Origin: Spiroplasma endosymbiont of Lasioglossum villosulum | Lineage (GTDB): Bacteria > Bacillota_I > Bacilli_A > Mycoplasmatales > VBWQ01 | DNA length: 64,000 nucleotides | NCBI RefSeq assembly: GCF_964020195.1 | Contig: NZ_OZ026539.1 | Location: forward strand, 1-64,000 | Direction of reading: 5' to 3' | Shown here: positions 1-14,993 of the stretch, in pieces | Numbering within the stretch: position 1 is the first letter of the stretch | Layout: each line of letters starts with the position of its first letter | Notes under the pieces: generated by a model | Seen by the model: the letters and a program-made list of their open reading frames with translations, nothing else | Databases searched by the model: none | What the model was told of the DNA's origin: nothing | Position numbers and translations under genes: made by a program

Positions 1-1379
1 TGAATAACACTGATAATAAGCGAGAAAACTTTCAAAACATTTGAAATAAAGTTAAAAATTTTCTTCAATATGATGAAATGATTGATCCAAGTATTTTTAA
101 TAACTATATTAAAAACACTTATATTTATGATATTTTTGAAAATAAATGTTTAATTATTGTTGATTCACTATTCGCAAAAGAAATTTTAACTAAAAATATA
201 ACATTTAAAGTTAAAGAAATTTTAGAAAGAATTATTCAACAAAATCTTCAAATTGAATTTTTAGAACTTAATGAAGCAAAGAAGCAAAAAATATATGTAG
301 AAAAAGATTTTGTTGAATTTAATAAATTGCAACAAATTAAAAAACAATTTCAATTTAATAACTTTGTTAAAGGAGAATCAAATAACGATGCTTATCAAGC
401 AGCATTTTCAATTACCATAGAACTTGGTAGGTATTGAAATCCCTTATTTATCTATGGTAATTCTGGATTAGGAAAAACACATTTACTTCATGCTATTGAA
501 AATGAAATATTAACAAAATATAATAATCAAAAAAAAGTACTTTACTTATCTTCTGAAGAATTTGGCCGTATGGTACCAGAAATTATTAAACAAAATATTA
601 ATGATATTGAAAAATTTAAAGATTCATTTAATCAATACGATGTTCTTCTCGTTGATGATATTCAATTTTTAGCTAATCGTAGTAAAACAAATGAAATATT
701 TTTTCATATATTTAATAGCTTTGTTAACAAACAAAAACAAATTGTTATTACATCAGATAAACATCCTGATGATTTATATGGTTTTGAAGAAAGAAATGTT
801 TCAAGATTTCAAAGTGGTTTAAGTGTTGGTATTGATTCACCAGATTTTGAAACTTCATTAATTATTTTAAAAGAAAAAATTAAGTCTTTAAATTATGATC
901 CAACCATTTTTACTGAAGAATCTTTAAGTTTTATTGCTTTAAATTTTAATAGTGATGTTAGAAAATTAGAAGGAGCATTAAATAGATTAATTTTTTACAG
1001 CATTTTATATATAAAGCCTAATCATTTAATAGTGCTTGAAGACGTTATGAAAGCTTTTAAAACATCAAATACTTCATTAAAAGAAAAACTAACTATTAAA
1101 AAAATTAAAACAATCGTATCTGAATATTATAATATTCCAATCAAATTATTGATTAGTACTTCTAGAGTTAAAACAATAACAATAGCACGCCATGTAGCAA
1201 TGTATTTAATAAAAACACTTTTAAATGAATCATATACAAAAATTGGTTCTGAATTTGGAGGTAAAGATCATACAACAATAATGAATGCTTATAACAAAAT
1301 TAAAAAAAATATTGAAACTAATTATGAATTTAAAAAAAATATTGAAAGATTATCACGTGAATGTTTAAAACACAATTAA
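1..1379 (+). CDS. dnaA: Chromosomal replication initiator DnaA (first base of the start codon lies outside the window)
   Basis: DnaA is the AAA+ ATPase that binds DnaA boxes and melts oriC. The window opens with TG followed by in-frame AAT AAC ACT, so the gene almost surely starts at an ATG whose A is the base before position 1; the full protein would be 459 aa. Domains seen: an N-terminal helical region, the P-loop GNSGLGKTH near residue 152, Walker B LLVDDIQFL near residue 216, and the domain IV DnaA-box signature GGKDHTTIMNAYNKI near residue 420. TGA at 435-437 is read as Trp, as it sits inside the conserved ELGRYWNPLFIYGN stretch. The gene is followed by the oriC-like spacer and dnaN, the classical order. 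Intact. Confidence 0.97.
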
Positions 1380-1561
1380 TCCACTATTTTAATCATAAAT
1401 TATTAACATATAAAATTCTTATTTTTTCTTTATTTTATAAGTTAAAATTAGTTATCCACATTAATCCACATCATAATATTATTAATAATTAAATATATAT
1501 TAATAATTAATATATATATAATATATAATTAATTATTAATGTTTAAAAATGGGAGATATTT
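1380..1561. other. oriC: Probable oriC: DnaA boxes plus AT-rich unwinding stretch
   Basis: The 182-bp spacer between dnaA and dnaN holds a consensus DnaA box TTATCCACA at 1452-1460 and, directly after it, a near-match TAATCCACA at 1462-1470. A further partial match (TTAATCCACT) straddles the dnaA stop near 1376-1385. From about 1479 to 1545 the sequence is almost pure A/T with alternating TATATA tracts, as expected for an unwinding element. The dnaA/dnaN location is the usual origin site in Firmicutes and Spiroplasma. Origin activity itself is inference; strand-skew data would be needed to confirm it. Confidence 0.8.
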
Positions 1562-2749
1562 ATGAAAATTGAAATCAAAAGTTCTATATTATTCAAAATA
1601 ATAAAAAAAATAATAAAAATAACAATTTCTAATAATACTTATGAAGAATTATCTTGTTTTTTATTAGAAGTTGAAAAAGAAAAAATAATTTTAACTGCAT
1701 CTAATGGTAATTTATCATTAAAATATGAACTAAATAATAATGAAAAATATTTAAAAATATTAAACATCGGTTCAGTATTAATTAATACTAAAATTATCTA
1801 TGATATTTTTAGTAAACTAGAAGATGAATGAATTTTATTTGAACTTAAAATTAATAATTTAATCATTAGTAATTTTAAAAATGATAATAATGATTTTATC
1901 TTTAAATTAAGTACAATGACAATTGAAAAATTTCCAAAAATCAACTTTAACAAAAATATTAAAAATAAAGTATCTTTTAATAAAAATTTGTTACAAAATA
2001 TAAATGAACAAATTGCTTTTGCAACAAATACAAACAATAATAAACCAGCATTAAGTGGAATTAATTTTAAATTTAATGATCAAAAGTTATTTGTTACAGC
2101 AACTGATGGATATTGTTTAGCAAAAAAGTGATTTTCTTTTGAAGAAAAATTAGAATTTAATAATAAAGAGTTTAATATTCCAGTTCATTTATTAAATGAA
2201 ATTGATAAAATTACTAGTGATTTAAATTCAAATATAAATTTTTATTTTGAAAATGATTATAATTTAATTATTGAAATTGAAAATTTTTTATTTCAAACAC
2301 GAATGATTGAGGGTACTTATCCAAATACGGATGATATTATTAAAAACATTATAGAAAAAGAAAAAAATATTATTGAAATTAATAACGTTAGAGAATTTTT
2401 AAAAATTATTGAATTATCAATAATTTTAGCAAAAAAAGATACTTCACCTATGATTCAATTTTGAATCAATGTAGAAAAAAATGATTTTAAAATTAATTGT
2501 TTATCTAATAATGATAGTATAGGTGAAGTAATTGAACAATTTAAAAAATTTCATATTGTAAAATCTAAAAGTTTAAAAGAAGAAATAAAAGTAGTTTTTA
2601 ATTCAAAATTAATTATTAATGCTTTAAAATCTTTTAATAAATGTAAAAAAGTAAATTTGAAAATTTCTTGACCAAAAAATTATACAATTATTGATAGTGA
2701 AGAAGAAACTGGGTTATTACAACTAGTTTTACCAATTGGAGAAAAATAA
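1562..2749 (+). CDS. dnaN: DNA polymerase III sliding clamp, beta subunit
   Basis: The beta clamp is a ring-shaped homodimer that tethers the replicative polymerase to DNA. The reading frame is 395 aa, close to the usual 365-400, with TGA-Trp codons at 1829 and 2129. Recognisable clamp segments include NKPALSGINFKF and the following LFVTATDGYCLAKK in the second domain, and RMIEGTYPNTDDI later on. The start ATG follows a GGGAG motif in the preceding spacer. It sits directly downstream of dnaA and the origin spacer. recF, which often follows dnaN in Firmicutes, is not present here; an SGNH hydrolase gene takes its place. Confidence 0.95.
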
Positions 2750-2811
2750 TATGATATAACTAAATAAAATAGTTATTTTTAATTAATAAGCTAAGAAAGA
2801 GTAAAAAAATA

Positions 2812-3842
2812 ATGAAGAAGAAATTACAATTGTTAAGTATGTTTACTATTTTAATTTTTACTAATTTAAATATAATTGTTTGTAAAAATAAGCAAGATAC
2901 TATTAGTGAATTTTATGTTTTAGGGGATAGTTTGTCAGATACTGGTGCAGGAACATTTGCACAAAATCAATATTTAGAAAATAGTAATAGTAAATGTAAA
3001 TATTTTCAATTAGATAAACCTTATTATAATAATTGTTGAAGTAGTAATAAAGTAGCTTCACAATTAATTGCTGAAAAATTAAATATTAATTTTAAACCTG
3101 GGTGATTATTTAACATCAATGGTAAAACATTTCAAAGTTTGGGTAATAATTATGCTTATGGAGGAGAAGTTGCTGATAGCAGTGATAATAATTTAGATAT
3201 TATTAAAACTTTTGATTTGTCTCATCAAACACAAATGTTGTTATTACAACATTCTTTACAAAAAAAAGATGTTATTTGAATAGAAATGGGAGCTAATGAT
3301 ATTGCTAATTTAATGAATAAAACAGATCCTATTATTATAAACAGTAAAATTAATAATGTAATAAATGAAGAAAAAAAGCAATAAAATTATTAATTAAAAA
3401 TGGTGCAAATAAAATTATTATTAGTGATGTTCCTGACTTAACATTAACACCAAAAATTAAAAAGATATTGCATAATAATCAACAAAAAATACAAATAGCA
3501 CGTAAAACATGTATTGAATATCAAAAACAATGAAAGAAAATGATATTAGAAATGAAAATAATTTATAAAAATATTATTACACCTTTTTTTCTTTCAAAAG
3601 AATTAGCAACTGATATGAATAATTTTAAAAATAAAATTCCAGATGGAATTGTTGAAACTAGTGCTACAATTTGTAAAATGTTCTCTAAAGAAACAAAATA
3701 TTCTTATAAACCAGTTTTTAATTTTGGAGTTAATGAAAGTAATTTAAATAAATATTTTTATTTTGATGAATTTCATCCAGGTATGTGATTTCATCAACAA
3801 ATGGCAAATAGTATTATTAATTTAATAGAAAATTTTAAATAG
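2812..3842 (+). pseudogene. Frameshifted secreted SGNH/GDSL hydrolase (lipase/esterase type)
   Basis: The N terminus is a hydrophobic signal sequence ending in NLNIIVCKN (possible lipobox Cys), then block I FYVLGDSLSDTGAG with the nucleophile Ser. Later come a GANDIANL block III and, at the C terminus, FDEFHPGMWFH with the Asp/His of the catalytic set. All SGNH blocks are present, but the frame changes after a run of seven A at 3371-3377; frame 1 stops at 3382-3384. Restoring one A would rejoin the halves into about 343 aa. The gene has a good RBS (AAGAAAGAG) and lies between dnaN and gyrB. It is either a recent pseudogene or an A-tract phase-variable or miscalled gene. Family assignment is firm; substrate unknown. 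Confidence 0.85.
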
Positions 3843-3923
3843 TTTTTTTGTTAAATATTTTTAAAAAAGTAATTTATTATTTTTTAATAAAGATTTTTTA
3901 ATTTTTCTTTTAAAAAAATTATG

Positions 3924-3951
3924 TTGTTTTAAATCAAAAAAAATGTATAAT
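3924..3951 (+). promoter_or_regulatory. Predicted promoter upstream of gyrB
   Basis: TTGTTT at 3924-3929 and a perfect TATAAT at 3946-3951 are separated by 16 bp, and a TG pair stands two bases ahead of the -10. This is the only clear sigma-A-like promoter between the SGNH pseudogene and gyrB, so it probably drives gyrB-gyrA and perhaps serS. It leaves a leader of roughly 130 nt. Confidence 0.5.
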
Positions 3952-4027
3952 TTATACATAAAATGTAAAATAATATGCTTATTTTAAAGAATAAAAAGTC
4001 TTTTTTTGAATTTATTTTTGAAATTTT

Positions 4028-4061
4028 AAATGTTTTCATTAATTTAATAATGAAAACATTT
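4028..4061 (+). promoter_or_regulatory. Hairpin in the gyrB leader
   Basis: Arms AAATGTTTTCATT (4028-4040) and AATGAAAACATTT (4049-4061) are a perfect 13-bp inverted repeat around an 8-nt AT loop. It ends 24 nt before the gyrB GTG. No U-tract follows, so it is not a standard terminator; mRNA stabilisation or translational control is possible but unproven. Confidence 0.45.
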
Positions 4062-4069
4062 AATGATGA

Positions 4070-6004
<1,935 letters not shown>

Positions 6005-6035
6005 AAGTTAATAAAATAAAATTAGGAGTTTATAT

Positions 6036-8525
6036 ATGAGTGAAATAACTAAAAAAAATGAAACATTTATTTCTAATAAATATGTTCGTAATATATCTGA
6101 TGAAATGAGAACTAGTTTTTTAGAATATTCAATGTCAGTTATAGTTTCAAGAGCTTTACCAGATGCAAGAGATGGATTGAAACCAGTACATCGTCGAATT
6201 TTATATTCTTTAGCAATTTTAGGTATGACATATGATAAACCTTATAAAAAAGCAGCACGTATTGTTGGAGAATGTATTGGAAAATTTCATCCTCATGGTG
6301 ATATTGCAGTTTATGAAACAATGGTAAGAATGGCACAAGAATTTAATTATCGTTATCCTTTAGCTGATGGCCAAGGTAATTTTGGTTCAATTGATGGTGA
6401 TAGTGCTGCTGCTATGAGATATACTGAAGTTAGAATGAGTAAAATGGCAGGAGAGTTGGTTAAAGATTTAAATAAAAATACAGTTACTTTTGTTGAAAAT
6501 TATGATGGTGCTGAAAAAGAACCTAGTGTTTTACCAGCTTATTTTCCTAATTTATTAGTTAATGGAACAACAGGTATTGCTGTTGGAATGGCAACAAGTA
6601 TTCCACCACATAACTTAAGAGAAATAGTTGATGCAATTATTTTTGTAGCTCAAAATCCTGATTGTGATATTATGGAAATATTAGATATTGTTAAAGGACC
6701 TGACTTTCCTACAGGTGCAATGATTTTAGGTGTAAATTCATTTAAAAATGCTTATTTAAACGGAAGATCAACAATAACAGTTCGTAGTAAAACTAAAGTT
6801 GAAAAATTATCAAATGGTAAACCTGCAATTATTGTTGAAGAAATATCTTATCAAACTAATAAAACTAATTTAATAAATAATATAGTTAAAGCAGTTCAAG
6901 AAAAAAAAGTAAATTATATAACTGATTTGCGAGATGAATCTAATCGTGAAGGAATAAGATTAGTATTAGAAATTAAAAATATTGATTATGCTGAACTTAT
7001 TTTAAATCAACTATATAAATTTACTTCATTACAAACAACATTCACAATAAATTTATTAGCATTACATAATAAACAACCTAAAGTAATGAATTTAAAAGAA
7101 ATGATTGAAATTTATATTGAACATCAAATTGAAATTATTCTTAATAAGTCTAATTTTGAATTAAAAAAATATGAACATCAATATCATATTATTTTTGGTC
7201 TTGTTAAAGCATTACAAAATATTGATGAAATTATTAAAATAATTAAGGAATCAAAGAAAACAGAAGAAGCATTAACTAATTTACAGAATAAATTTGAATT
7301 TTCTGAAAAGCAAGCTAAAGCAATTTTAGAAATGAAACTGCAACGTTTAACAGATTTAGAACAAGAAAAATTAAATAATGAATTATCATTTATTAATGAA
7401 GAAATTATTCGATTAAGAACTTTAATTAATGAACCTTCTAAGCAAATAGAATTAATGATTTCTCAGTTAACAACAATTAAAGAAAATTATGGTGATGATA
7501 GAAGAACTGAAATTATTGAAAATTATGAAGGTGAAATTATTGATGAAGCTTTAATTAAAGAAGAACAGGTGGTTATAACTCTTTCAAAAAGTGGTTATAT
7601 TAAACGTTTACCTTTAGACACATATAGAACTCAACATCGTGGTGGTGTTGGTGTTAAAGGTGCTGGTGGCACTGATATTAATACTGATGATATTGATAAA
7701 GTTTTAATTACTTCAACTCATTCTGATTTGTTAATATTTAGTAATAAAGGGAAAGTTTATCGAATTCGTGCTCATAAGGTACCAAATTATTCAAGAACGG
7801 CTAAAGGAACACCAATTGTTAATTTAATAGCAACAGAAAAAAATGAGACTATTAAAACAATAATTGCTATATCAGAAGATTATGATATAAATGCTAATTT
7901 ATTTTTTGTTACTAAAAAAGGAATTATTAAACGTTCAACTTTAGATCAATTTAAATCTATTTACCAAAATGGTAAAATAGCTATTAAATTGCGTTCAAAT
8001 GATCAATTAGTAGATGTGCTGAAAACTACAGGTAATAATGAAATAATTATTGCTGTGGCTAATGGACGAGCAGTTAGAATCAATGAAAATCAAGTTAGAG
8101 TAATGTCAAGAATAGCTAGCGGAGTAAAAGGAATAGATACAAAAGGTACTCATGTAATTGGGATGTGTTCTAATAAAGATGGTGATTTAGTTGTCTCTAT
8201 TAGTGAGAAAGGTTATGGAAAAATATCACGATTTGAAGAATATCGTTTAGCAAATCGTGGTGGTAAGGGTGTAATTTCAATGAAATTAGCTCAAAAAACA
8301 GGAAAATTAATTGGTATAAATTCAATAAATAACACTAATAATAGTAATGATTTATTAATTATGACTTTAAAAGGTACAGTTATTAGATTTTCTTTAGAAG
8401 ATATAAGAACTACAAGTAGAAATACTATAGGTGTTAAATTAATTAGATTTAAAACAGAAGAAGATGCAATTTCTTCAATTGTAACAATCCCAATCACTAA
8501 AGAAAAAACTATTTTTATTGATTAA
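6036..8525 (+). CDS. gyrA: DNA gyrase subunit A
   Basis: GyrA carries the breakage-reunion activity of gyrase. The 829-aa protein contains the active-site Tyr at about residue 129 in [10 protein letters not shown], and C-terminal beta-pinwheel blades with a gyrase-box-like segment ([13 protein letters not shown]). It therefore looks like GyrA rather than ParC. The quinolone-determining segment reads [17 protein letters not shown]; the residue equivalent to E. coli Ser83 is Ile (about residue 90). RBS TAGGAG precedes the ATG, and gyrB lies 31 bp upstream. Intact and of normal length. Confidence 0.97.
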   Translation: MSEITKKNETFISNKYVRNISDEMRTSFLEYSMSVIVSRALPDARDGLKPVHRRILYSLAILGMTYDKPYKKAARIVGECIGKFHPHGDIAVYETMVRMAQEFNYRYPLADGQGNFGSIDGDSAAAMRYTEVRMSKMAGELVKDLNKNTVTFVENYDGAEKEPSVLPAYFPNLLVNGTTGIAVGMATSIPPHNLREIVDAIIFVAQNPDCDIMEILDIVKGPDFPTGAMILGVNSFKNAYLNGRSTITVRSKTKVEKLSNGKPAIIVEEISYQTNKTNLINNIVKAVQEKKVNYITDLRDESNREGIRLVLEIKNIDYAELILNQLYKFTSLQTTFTINLLALHNKQPKVMNLKEMIEIYIEHQIEIILNKSNFELKKYEHQYHIIFGLVKALQNIDEIIKIIKESKKTEEALTNLQNKFEFSEKQAKAILEMKLQRLTDLEQEKLNNELSFINEEIIRLRTLINEPSKQIELMISQLTTIKENYGDDRRTEIIENYEGEIIDEALIKEEQVVITLSKSGYIKRLPLDTYRTQHRGGVGVKGAGGTDINTDDIDKVLITSTHSDLLIFSNKGKVYRIRAHKVPNYSRTAKGTPIVNLIATEKNETIKTIIAISEDYDINANLFFVTKKGIIKRSTLDQFKSIYQNGKIAIKLRSNDQLVDVLKTTGNNEIIIAVANGRAVRINENQVRVMSRIASGVKGIDTKGTHVIGMCSNKDGDLVVSISEKGYGKISRFEEYRLANRGGKGVISMKLAQKTGKLIGINSINNTNNSNDLLIMTLKGTVIRFSLEDIRTTSRNTIGVKLIRFKTEEDAISSIVTIPITKEKTIFID

Positions 8526-8541
8526 TTTAAGAGGTGCTAAA

Positions 8542-9842
<1,301 letters not shown>

Positions 9843-9871
9843 AAAAATGTATTTTTTTATAAAAAAATTGT

Positions 9872-9877
9872 TATAAT
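9872..9877 (+). promoter_or_regulatory. Extended -10 promoter element of the SRP RNA gene
   Basis: TATAAT at 9872-9877 is preceded by TG at 9869-9870 (TGn extended -10). The presumed 5' end of the SRP RNA at about 9884 is 7 nt downstream. The -35 region is weak. Confidence 0.55.
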
Positions 9878-9883
9878 TAATAA

Positions 9884-9967
9884 TGCCACTGCAACAATTA
9901 CATTCGAACCGGGTCAGGACCGAAAGGTAGCAGCCATAAGGATTAGGATTGTGTGCGGTGGTTTTAT
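9884..9967 (+). ncRNA. ffs: Signal recognition particle 4.5S-type RNA
   Basis: The transcript folds into one long hairpin. GCCACTGCAACAAT at its 5' end pairs with ATTGTGTGCGGTGG at the 3' end. The conserved domain IV is present: GGGTCAGGACCGAAAGGTAGCAGCC, here described as 9911-9935, with its GGUCAGG 5' bulge side, GGAA-type tetraloop context and AGCAG symmetric loop. SRP RNA binds Ffh and directs nascent membrane proteins to the translocon. A TGn-TATAAT promoter is just upstream, and U-rich sequence (TTTTATTTT) follows the closing stem. Placement between serS and tadA/dnaX is the standard one in Firmicutes. Confidence 0.93.
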
Positions 9968-9996
9968 TTTGAAAAATAAAAAAGAGGTTTCTTTAA

Positions 9997-10449
9997 ATGA
10001 AAAAACAAAATTACATGGAAATTGCCTTAAAACTTGCTAAAAAAGCTGCTATTAATGGTGATGTTCCAATTGGTGCAATTATTGTTGATGAAAATGATAA
10101 TATTATTGGTAGAGGATTTAACAAAAAGGAAAAAGACAAAGATCCAACTCAACATGCGGAAATTATTGCAATAAAAAAAGCATGTAAAAAAAATAATAAT
10201 TGACGTTTGTTAAATTGTACTATTTATACAACATTAGAACCATGTTTAATGTGTGTAGGTGCTTTGTTACAAACAAGAATAAAACATATTGTTTTTGCTT
10301 TAAAAGATAGTAAATTTGGATGTGTTGAATCACTCTATAATTTAACATTAGATAAAAGATTTAATCATCGTATTGAATATACTTATTCTTTAAACTTAGA
10401 TAGTAAAGAAATGTTACAAAGTTTTTTTGGAGAAATTCGTAATTTATAA
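9997..10449 (+). CDS. tadA: tRNA(Arg) adenosine-34 deaminase
   Basis: TadA converts A34 to inosine in tRNA-Arg(ACG). The 150-aa protein has the cytidine/adenosine-deaminase zinc motifs: HAE (His ligand and catalytic Glu) in DPTQHAEIIAIKKA, and PCLMC with two Cys ligands in TTLEPCLMCVGALLQTRI. A TGA-Trp codon at 10201 lies inside the conserved region before RLLNCTIYTTLEPC. The RBS is AAAGAGG shortly upstream of ATG 9997. It follows the SRP RNA gene and precedes dnaX. Confidence 0.95.
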
Positions 10450-10507
10450 TAATTGTTTTTATAACAAATTTTATAAAAAATTGTTAGGATAAATATAGGT
10501 GATTTAA

Positions 10508-12274
10508 ATGAAACATAAATCTTTTTATAGAAAGTATCGACCAAATTCTTTTTCAGAAATAATTAGTCAGGATAATATTGTAAGAATATTAAAAAATTCT
10601 ATTTTAAATAATAGTTTTAATCATGCTTATTTATTTTCAGGCTCAAAAGGTACAGGAAAAACATCAACGGCTAAAATATTTGCTAAAGCAATTAATTGTC
10701 AAAATAACATTGATGGAGATGCATGTAATACTTGTGAAAATTGTATAAACATTAGTTCAAATAATTGTATTGATATTTTAGAAATTGATGGTGCTTCCAA
10801 TAATGGTGTTGATGAAATAAGAAGTATTAGAGATAATATTAACTTATTACCGATGAATTTTAAATATAAAGTTTATATTATTGATGAAGTTCATATGTTA
10901 ACAACTTCTGCTTTTAATGCATTATTAAAAACCTTAGAAGAACCACCACAACATATTATTTTTATTTTAGCAACAACAGAACCGTATAAAGTAATTCCAA
11001 CTATAATTTCTCGTTGTTTATGATTTGAATTTAAAAAAATTAATGTAAATGAAACTAAAAAACATTTTATTGATGTTTTAACAAAAGAAAAAATTAATTT
11101 TGAGGTTGAAGCAATAGAGGAATTAGCAATATTGAGCGAAGGTTCTTTACGTGATGGTTTAAATTATTTAGAAAAAACATTTAATTATGGTAACAATATA
11201 ACACTTAAAAATGTTGAAAAAATATTTTCTGTTTTATCAACAAAAAATAAAATATTATTTTTAATTAATATATTTAATTGTAATATTGAGCAAGTAATAA
11301 AACAATTAACATTATTTGATGAATATACTATTCAATATAAAAAAAATATTATTGATTTTATTTATATTCTTGAAGAAATATTAATTTATGCTATTACTAA
11401 AAAAACAGAATTACTTAAAATGATAAATATTCAACAAGTAAATATTTTTTCTGAAGTAGTAAAATCTGATTTACTTTTAATTTTGAATTCATTTAATGAA
11501 ATTTTAATTCAAGAAGATGTTGATGATTTAAAACCAATATTAATACTAAAAATATTAAATTTAATTAAAAATTTTGAGAATAAATATTCATTAAATTATT
11601 TAGAAAAAGCAAAAATATCTATTATGAATATAGAAAATAAAAGTATAAATTTAAATAGTAAAGATGAAATAACAAAAATTTTAAAAAAAAGCGAAATAGA
11701 TAAAAATAATGAAGAATTAACTTCAATTTTAGTAAAAGAAGAAAATACTAATATTAAAGAAAAAGAAATTTTTGATGTACCAACTGTGAAAAATTTAAAA
11801 AATGATGAGATAATTGATAAAGCCATTAATTTAATTTTACAAGCTGATAAAAATATTAGAAAAGAAGTTAGTGAAAAGTGAAAAAATATTTCTAAATTTA
11901 TTATCATTAATAAATTTAGAAACATAACTAAAGTTTATATAAATACTATTATTGCGGCAGCATCTACTAATGGCATTATTATTATTACCAAAAACATTAT
12001 TCAATCTGATTTAATAAATCAAAGTTTTTTAAGTAAAGAACATAGAGAATTTTTAAATATTTTATTAGAAAATGAATATATGATTTATGCCCTTGATAAA
12101 AATCAATGACAGGAAACAAGAAAAAAATATCAAGAGTTACTAACAAAAAAAATATTACCAAAACCAGTAGATATTGTAATATCAAAACCTGTAATTGAGT
12201 CATTTACCAACGTAGATAGAGATCCGACTTTAAATTTTATTAAAAAAATATTTACTGAAATTGAAGAAATATAA
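10508..12274 (+). CDS. dnaX: DNA polymerase III subunit gamma/tau
   Basis: This is the clamp-loader motor subunit, 588 aa. AAA+ features in order: P-loop GSKGTGKTST near residue 46, a four-Cys zinc module in NCQNNIDGDACNTCENCINIS, Walker B IIDEVHML, sensor 1 in ILATTEPYKVIPTIISRC with the SRC finger. TGA-Trp follows directly after that in RCLWFEFK. The C-terminal half is lysine/asparagine rich and poorly conserved, as usual for tau. RBS GGTG lies just before ATG 10508. It is followed by ybaB and tmk. No obvious gamma-forming slippery site was noticed. Confidence 0.95.
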
Positions 12275-12294
12275 AAATATGAGGTGAAAAAAAT

Positions 12295-12564
12295 ATGGAT
12301 ATGAAAAGAATGTTAGCACAAGCACAAGCAATTCAAGGAAAGTTAACAAAATTTAAAAAAGAAGAATTTACTTTTTCTGATATTGATGGTTTGGTTAAAA
12401 TTATTATAACAGGTGGACGTAAACTAGTTTCAATTAATATTGAAGGATTATTAAAAGAAGCAGAGAATGATTATTCAAGTATTAATGATATGTTACAAAC
12501 AGAACTAAATAAAGCATTAAAACAAATAGATGAAAAAGAAAAAAATATTGCTGGCAAGTTTTAG
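12295..12564 (+). CDS. ybaB: YbaB/EbfC family nucleoid-associated protein
   Basis: This 89-aa protein matches the small dimeric YbaB/EbfC DNA-binding family: an N-terminal helix ([21 protein letters not shown]), a central beta part with [16 protein letters not shown], and a C-terminal helix ([21 protein letters not shown]). It sits 20 bp after dnaX with RBS GAGGTGA, the usual dnaX-ybaB pairing. In B. subtilis recR comes next; here tmk follows after 38 bp and recR is absent from this position. Confidence 0.92.
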   Translation: MDMKRMLAQAQAIQGKLTKFKKEEFTFSDIDGLVKIIITGGRKLVSINIEGLLKEAENDYSSINDMLQTELNKALKQIDEKEKNIAGKF

Positions 12565-12602
12565 AAGAGTTTAGTAATTTTAGCATAGAAAGAGGTAGAA
12601 AA

Positions 12603-13277
12603 ATGTTATTTATTACCTTTGAAGGGCCAGAAGGTGCAGGTAAAACTACAGTTTTAAAAATGATTAAAGAACAATTAAAACAAGATGGTTTTGATGTTAT
12701 TATTACAAGAGAACCAGGTGGTAGCGAAATTTCTGAACAGATAAGACAAGTTATTTTAAATAAAGAAAATACATTAATGGATCCATGAACAGAAGTTTTG
12801 CTTTATATTGCAGCTAGAAGACAACATTTAATTGAAAAAATTCTGCCAAATAAAAACAGTAATAAAATCATTATTTCTGATCGTTTTTCTGACTCAACTT
12901 TAGCATATCAGGGTTATGCTAGAAATTTAGATATTGATAAAATAAATCTTATTCAAAAACTTATTTTTGAAGATTATCAACCTGATTTGACAGTTTTATT
13001 TGATATTAAACCAGAAACAGGTTTACAACGAATTTTATTAAGAAAAGGTGAAAAATTAAATAGATTAGATGAAGAAACATTAGAATTTCATCAAAAAGTA
13101 TATAATGGTTATAAAAAAATTGCTATTAGTAATCCAAATCGCGTTCATACAATAAATGCTAATTTATCAGAAAAAAAAGTTTTTAATAGTGTTTATGAAC
13201 TAATCATAAATTTAGTTGAAGAAAAAGGTTTTAAAGAAAAAAAAATTAAAATTAGAGGATCTAATGAAGGAAAATAA
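12603..13277 (+). CDS. tmk: Thymidylate kinase
   Basis: Tmk phosphorylates dTMP to dTDP. The 224-aa protein begins with the P-loop [14 protein letters not shown], followed by the DR(E/Y)-type [15 protein letters not shown] substrate motif, the [16 protein letters not shown] motif and the lid region with [16 protein letters not shown] at 12786-12788 is Trp ([15 protein letters not shown]). RBS GAGGTAG precedes the ATG. Its 3' end overlaps the start of holB by 14 bp, indicating translational coupling. Confidence 0.95.
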
Positions 13278-14229
13278 TTTAATTTTATTTGAAAATAAAG
13301 AATCAGAAAATTTTTCTATTTTTGCAATGGAAAATATTCCACAGTTAATTTTATTGTATTCGAAAAATAAAATATTAAATATAAATGTTAGTAATAAGTT
13401 AATAAAAAAAATTATTTGTAAAAATAATAATCAATTAAAAAAATGTACTGAAGAAAATATGTGTCAAAATTGTTTTAAAATTAAAACTAATAGTTATTTT
13501 GATTTTAAAAAATTTGATTTTAGTAAAAATAATATTATGAATAAAAATATTGTTTTAGAAATTATTAATGATTTTTCTAAAACTAATTTAGAAAAAGATG
13601 CTAATAAAATTTATTTAATAAATCAAATTGAATTTTCTTCAATTTCAGCTTCAAATGTTCTGCTTAAAACTTTAGAAGAATTATCTAAAAATATTTATGT
13701 AATTTTTACTACCACTAATATTAATCAAATACTCCCTACTATTAAATCTCGTTGTCAATTGATAAATTGTTCAAAAGAAAATGATATATTTGTTAGTAAC
13801 AATTATGATGATGAACAATTATTAATATTAAAAATATTTTCAAATACTATTTTTTTGACAGATGAAAGTAGTAAACTTAAATTAAAAAAATATATTGAAA
13901 TTATTAAACAATTTATTATTAATGATAATGATAAAAAGGTTAACAATCAACTTTTGAATAAAAAAATAGTTAGTTTAAAAGAAGAAATTATTTACTTTTT
14001 TAGATTTTTTAATTTAGTAGTTTTTAATAAATTAACTTTTCTTTTATTTAAAAAGTATGATTTTAATAATTTTTTTATTGAAAGTTTAGTTAATTTATGA
14101 AAAAATAGTAATTTAAAAAATATAGCCTATATTTTAGAACAAATTTCATTTACAATTACCAAATTAAAATTTAATGTTAACTTAAATTTATTAATAAATT
14201 CTTTTCTTATTAAGGTAAGTGATAATTAA
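13264..14229 (+). CDS. holB: DNA polymerase III delta-prime subunit
   Basis: Delta-prime is the stator of the clamp loader. I place the start at ATG 13264, preceded by AGAGGA, giving 321 aa and a 14-bp overlap with tmk. The diagnostic segment ASNVLLKTLEELSKNIYVIFTT followed by ILPTIKSRCQ (SRC motif) is that of clamp-loader subunits. A normal P-loop is not visible near the N terminus, consistent with the ATPase-dead delta-prime role. The protein is very Lys/Asn rich. TGA-Trp occurs at 14098. It lies between tmk and a methyltransferase gene, as in related genomes. Confidence 0.88.
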
Positions 14230-14232
14230 ACT

Positions 14233-14961
14233 ATGGAAAGTACAAAAAAAATTTTAATTTTAAATCAAGATGATAAAAAAATTAAACTTATTCAAAGAAA
14301 AGATATGTTTTGTGTTTCTTTAGATACTATTTTATTAAGTAATTTTATTAAAATAAAACCTAGTACTAAAACAATAATTGATTTTGGAACTAATAATGCT
14401 GTTATTCCAATAATTTTATCGGCAAAATTTCAAGGAAAAGTAATTGGTATTGAAATTCAAGAGCCAGCTGTTGAACTTGCTTTAGAAAATATAAAACTTA
14501 ATGATTTAGAAAAAAGAATTATCATTGTTCATGAAGACATAAAAATTTATGCTCAAAGAGAAAAAGAAAAAGTTGATTTAATTGTATGCAATCCACCTTT
14601 TTTTCCTTTATGGGATAAAAGCAAAGTAAAAGCACAACCTTTAAAAATTCCAGCAAGACATGAAGTATATATTAATTTAGAGGAGATTATTGCTAGTGCA
14701 AGTAAATTATTAAAAGACAAAGGGCGATTGGTTATGATAAATAGTGTAGAAAGAATAAATGAAACATTACTTTTATTAAAAAAATATCAAATTACACCTA
14801 AAAAATTACAAATAGTTTATCCTAAAATTAATCAGGCTGCCAATGTTTTTTTAATTGAAGCAGGATTTTTAGCGAAAGAAGGAATGATTGTTTTGCCACC
14901 ATTGATTTGTCATAATGAAAATAATACTTATATTGATGAAATAGCAAAGTGATATAAATAA
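14233..14961 (+). CDS. tRNA1(Val) (adenine-N6)-methyltransferase, TrmN6-like
   Basis: The 242-aa SAM-dependent methyltransferase has a Rossmann motif I variant IIDFGTNNAVIPIILSAK, an acidic post-I strand GKVIGIEIQEPAVELALEN, and the catalytic N6-adenine motif NPPFFP (about residue 120). This arrangement fits the YfiC/TrmN6 (B. subtilis YabB) family, which methylates A37 of a tRNA-Val. The gene starts 3 bp after the holB stop and ends 32 bp before tilS. The last codons include a TGA-Trp (14950). The precise tRNA substrate is inferred from the family only. Confidence 0.85.
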
Positions 14962-14993
14962 TCTTAATATAAGTGTAAGGTTAGGTGTTTAAA

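Noticed and set aside
1798-2037. Minus-strand open frame inside dnaN
   Set aside because: Shadow of the dnaN coding sequence, hydrophobic only because it is antisense to Lys/Asn-rich DNA; no RBS.
6139-6336. Minus-strand frame in gyrA
   Set aside because: Antisense to the most conserved part of gyrA and without RBS or homology.
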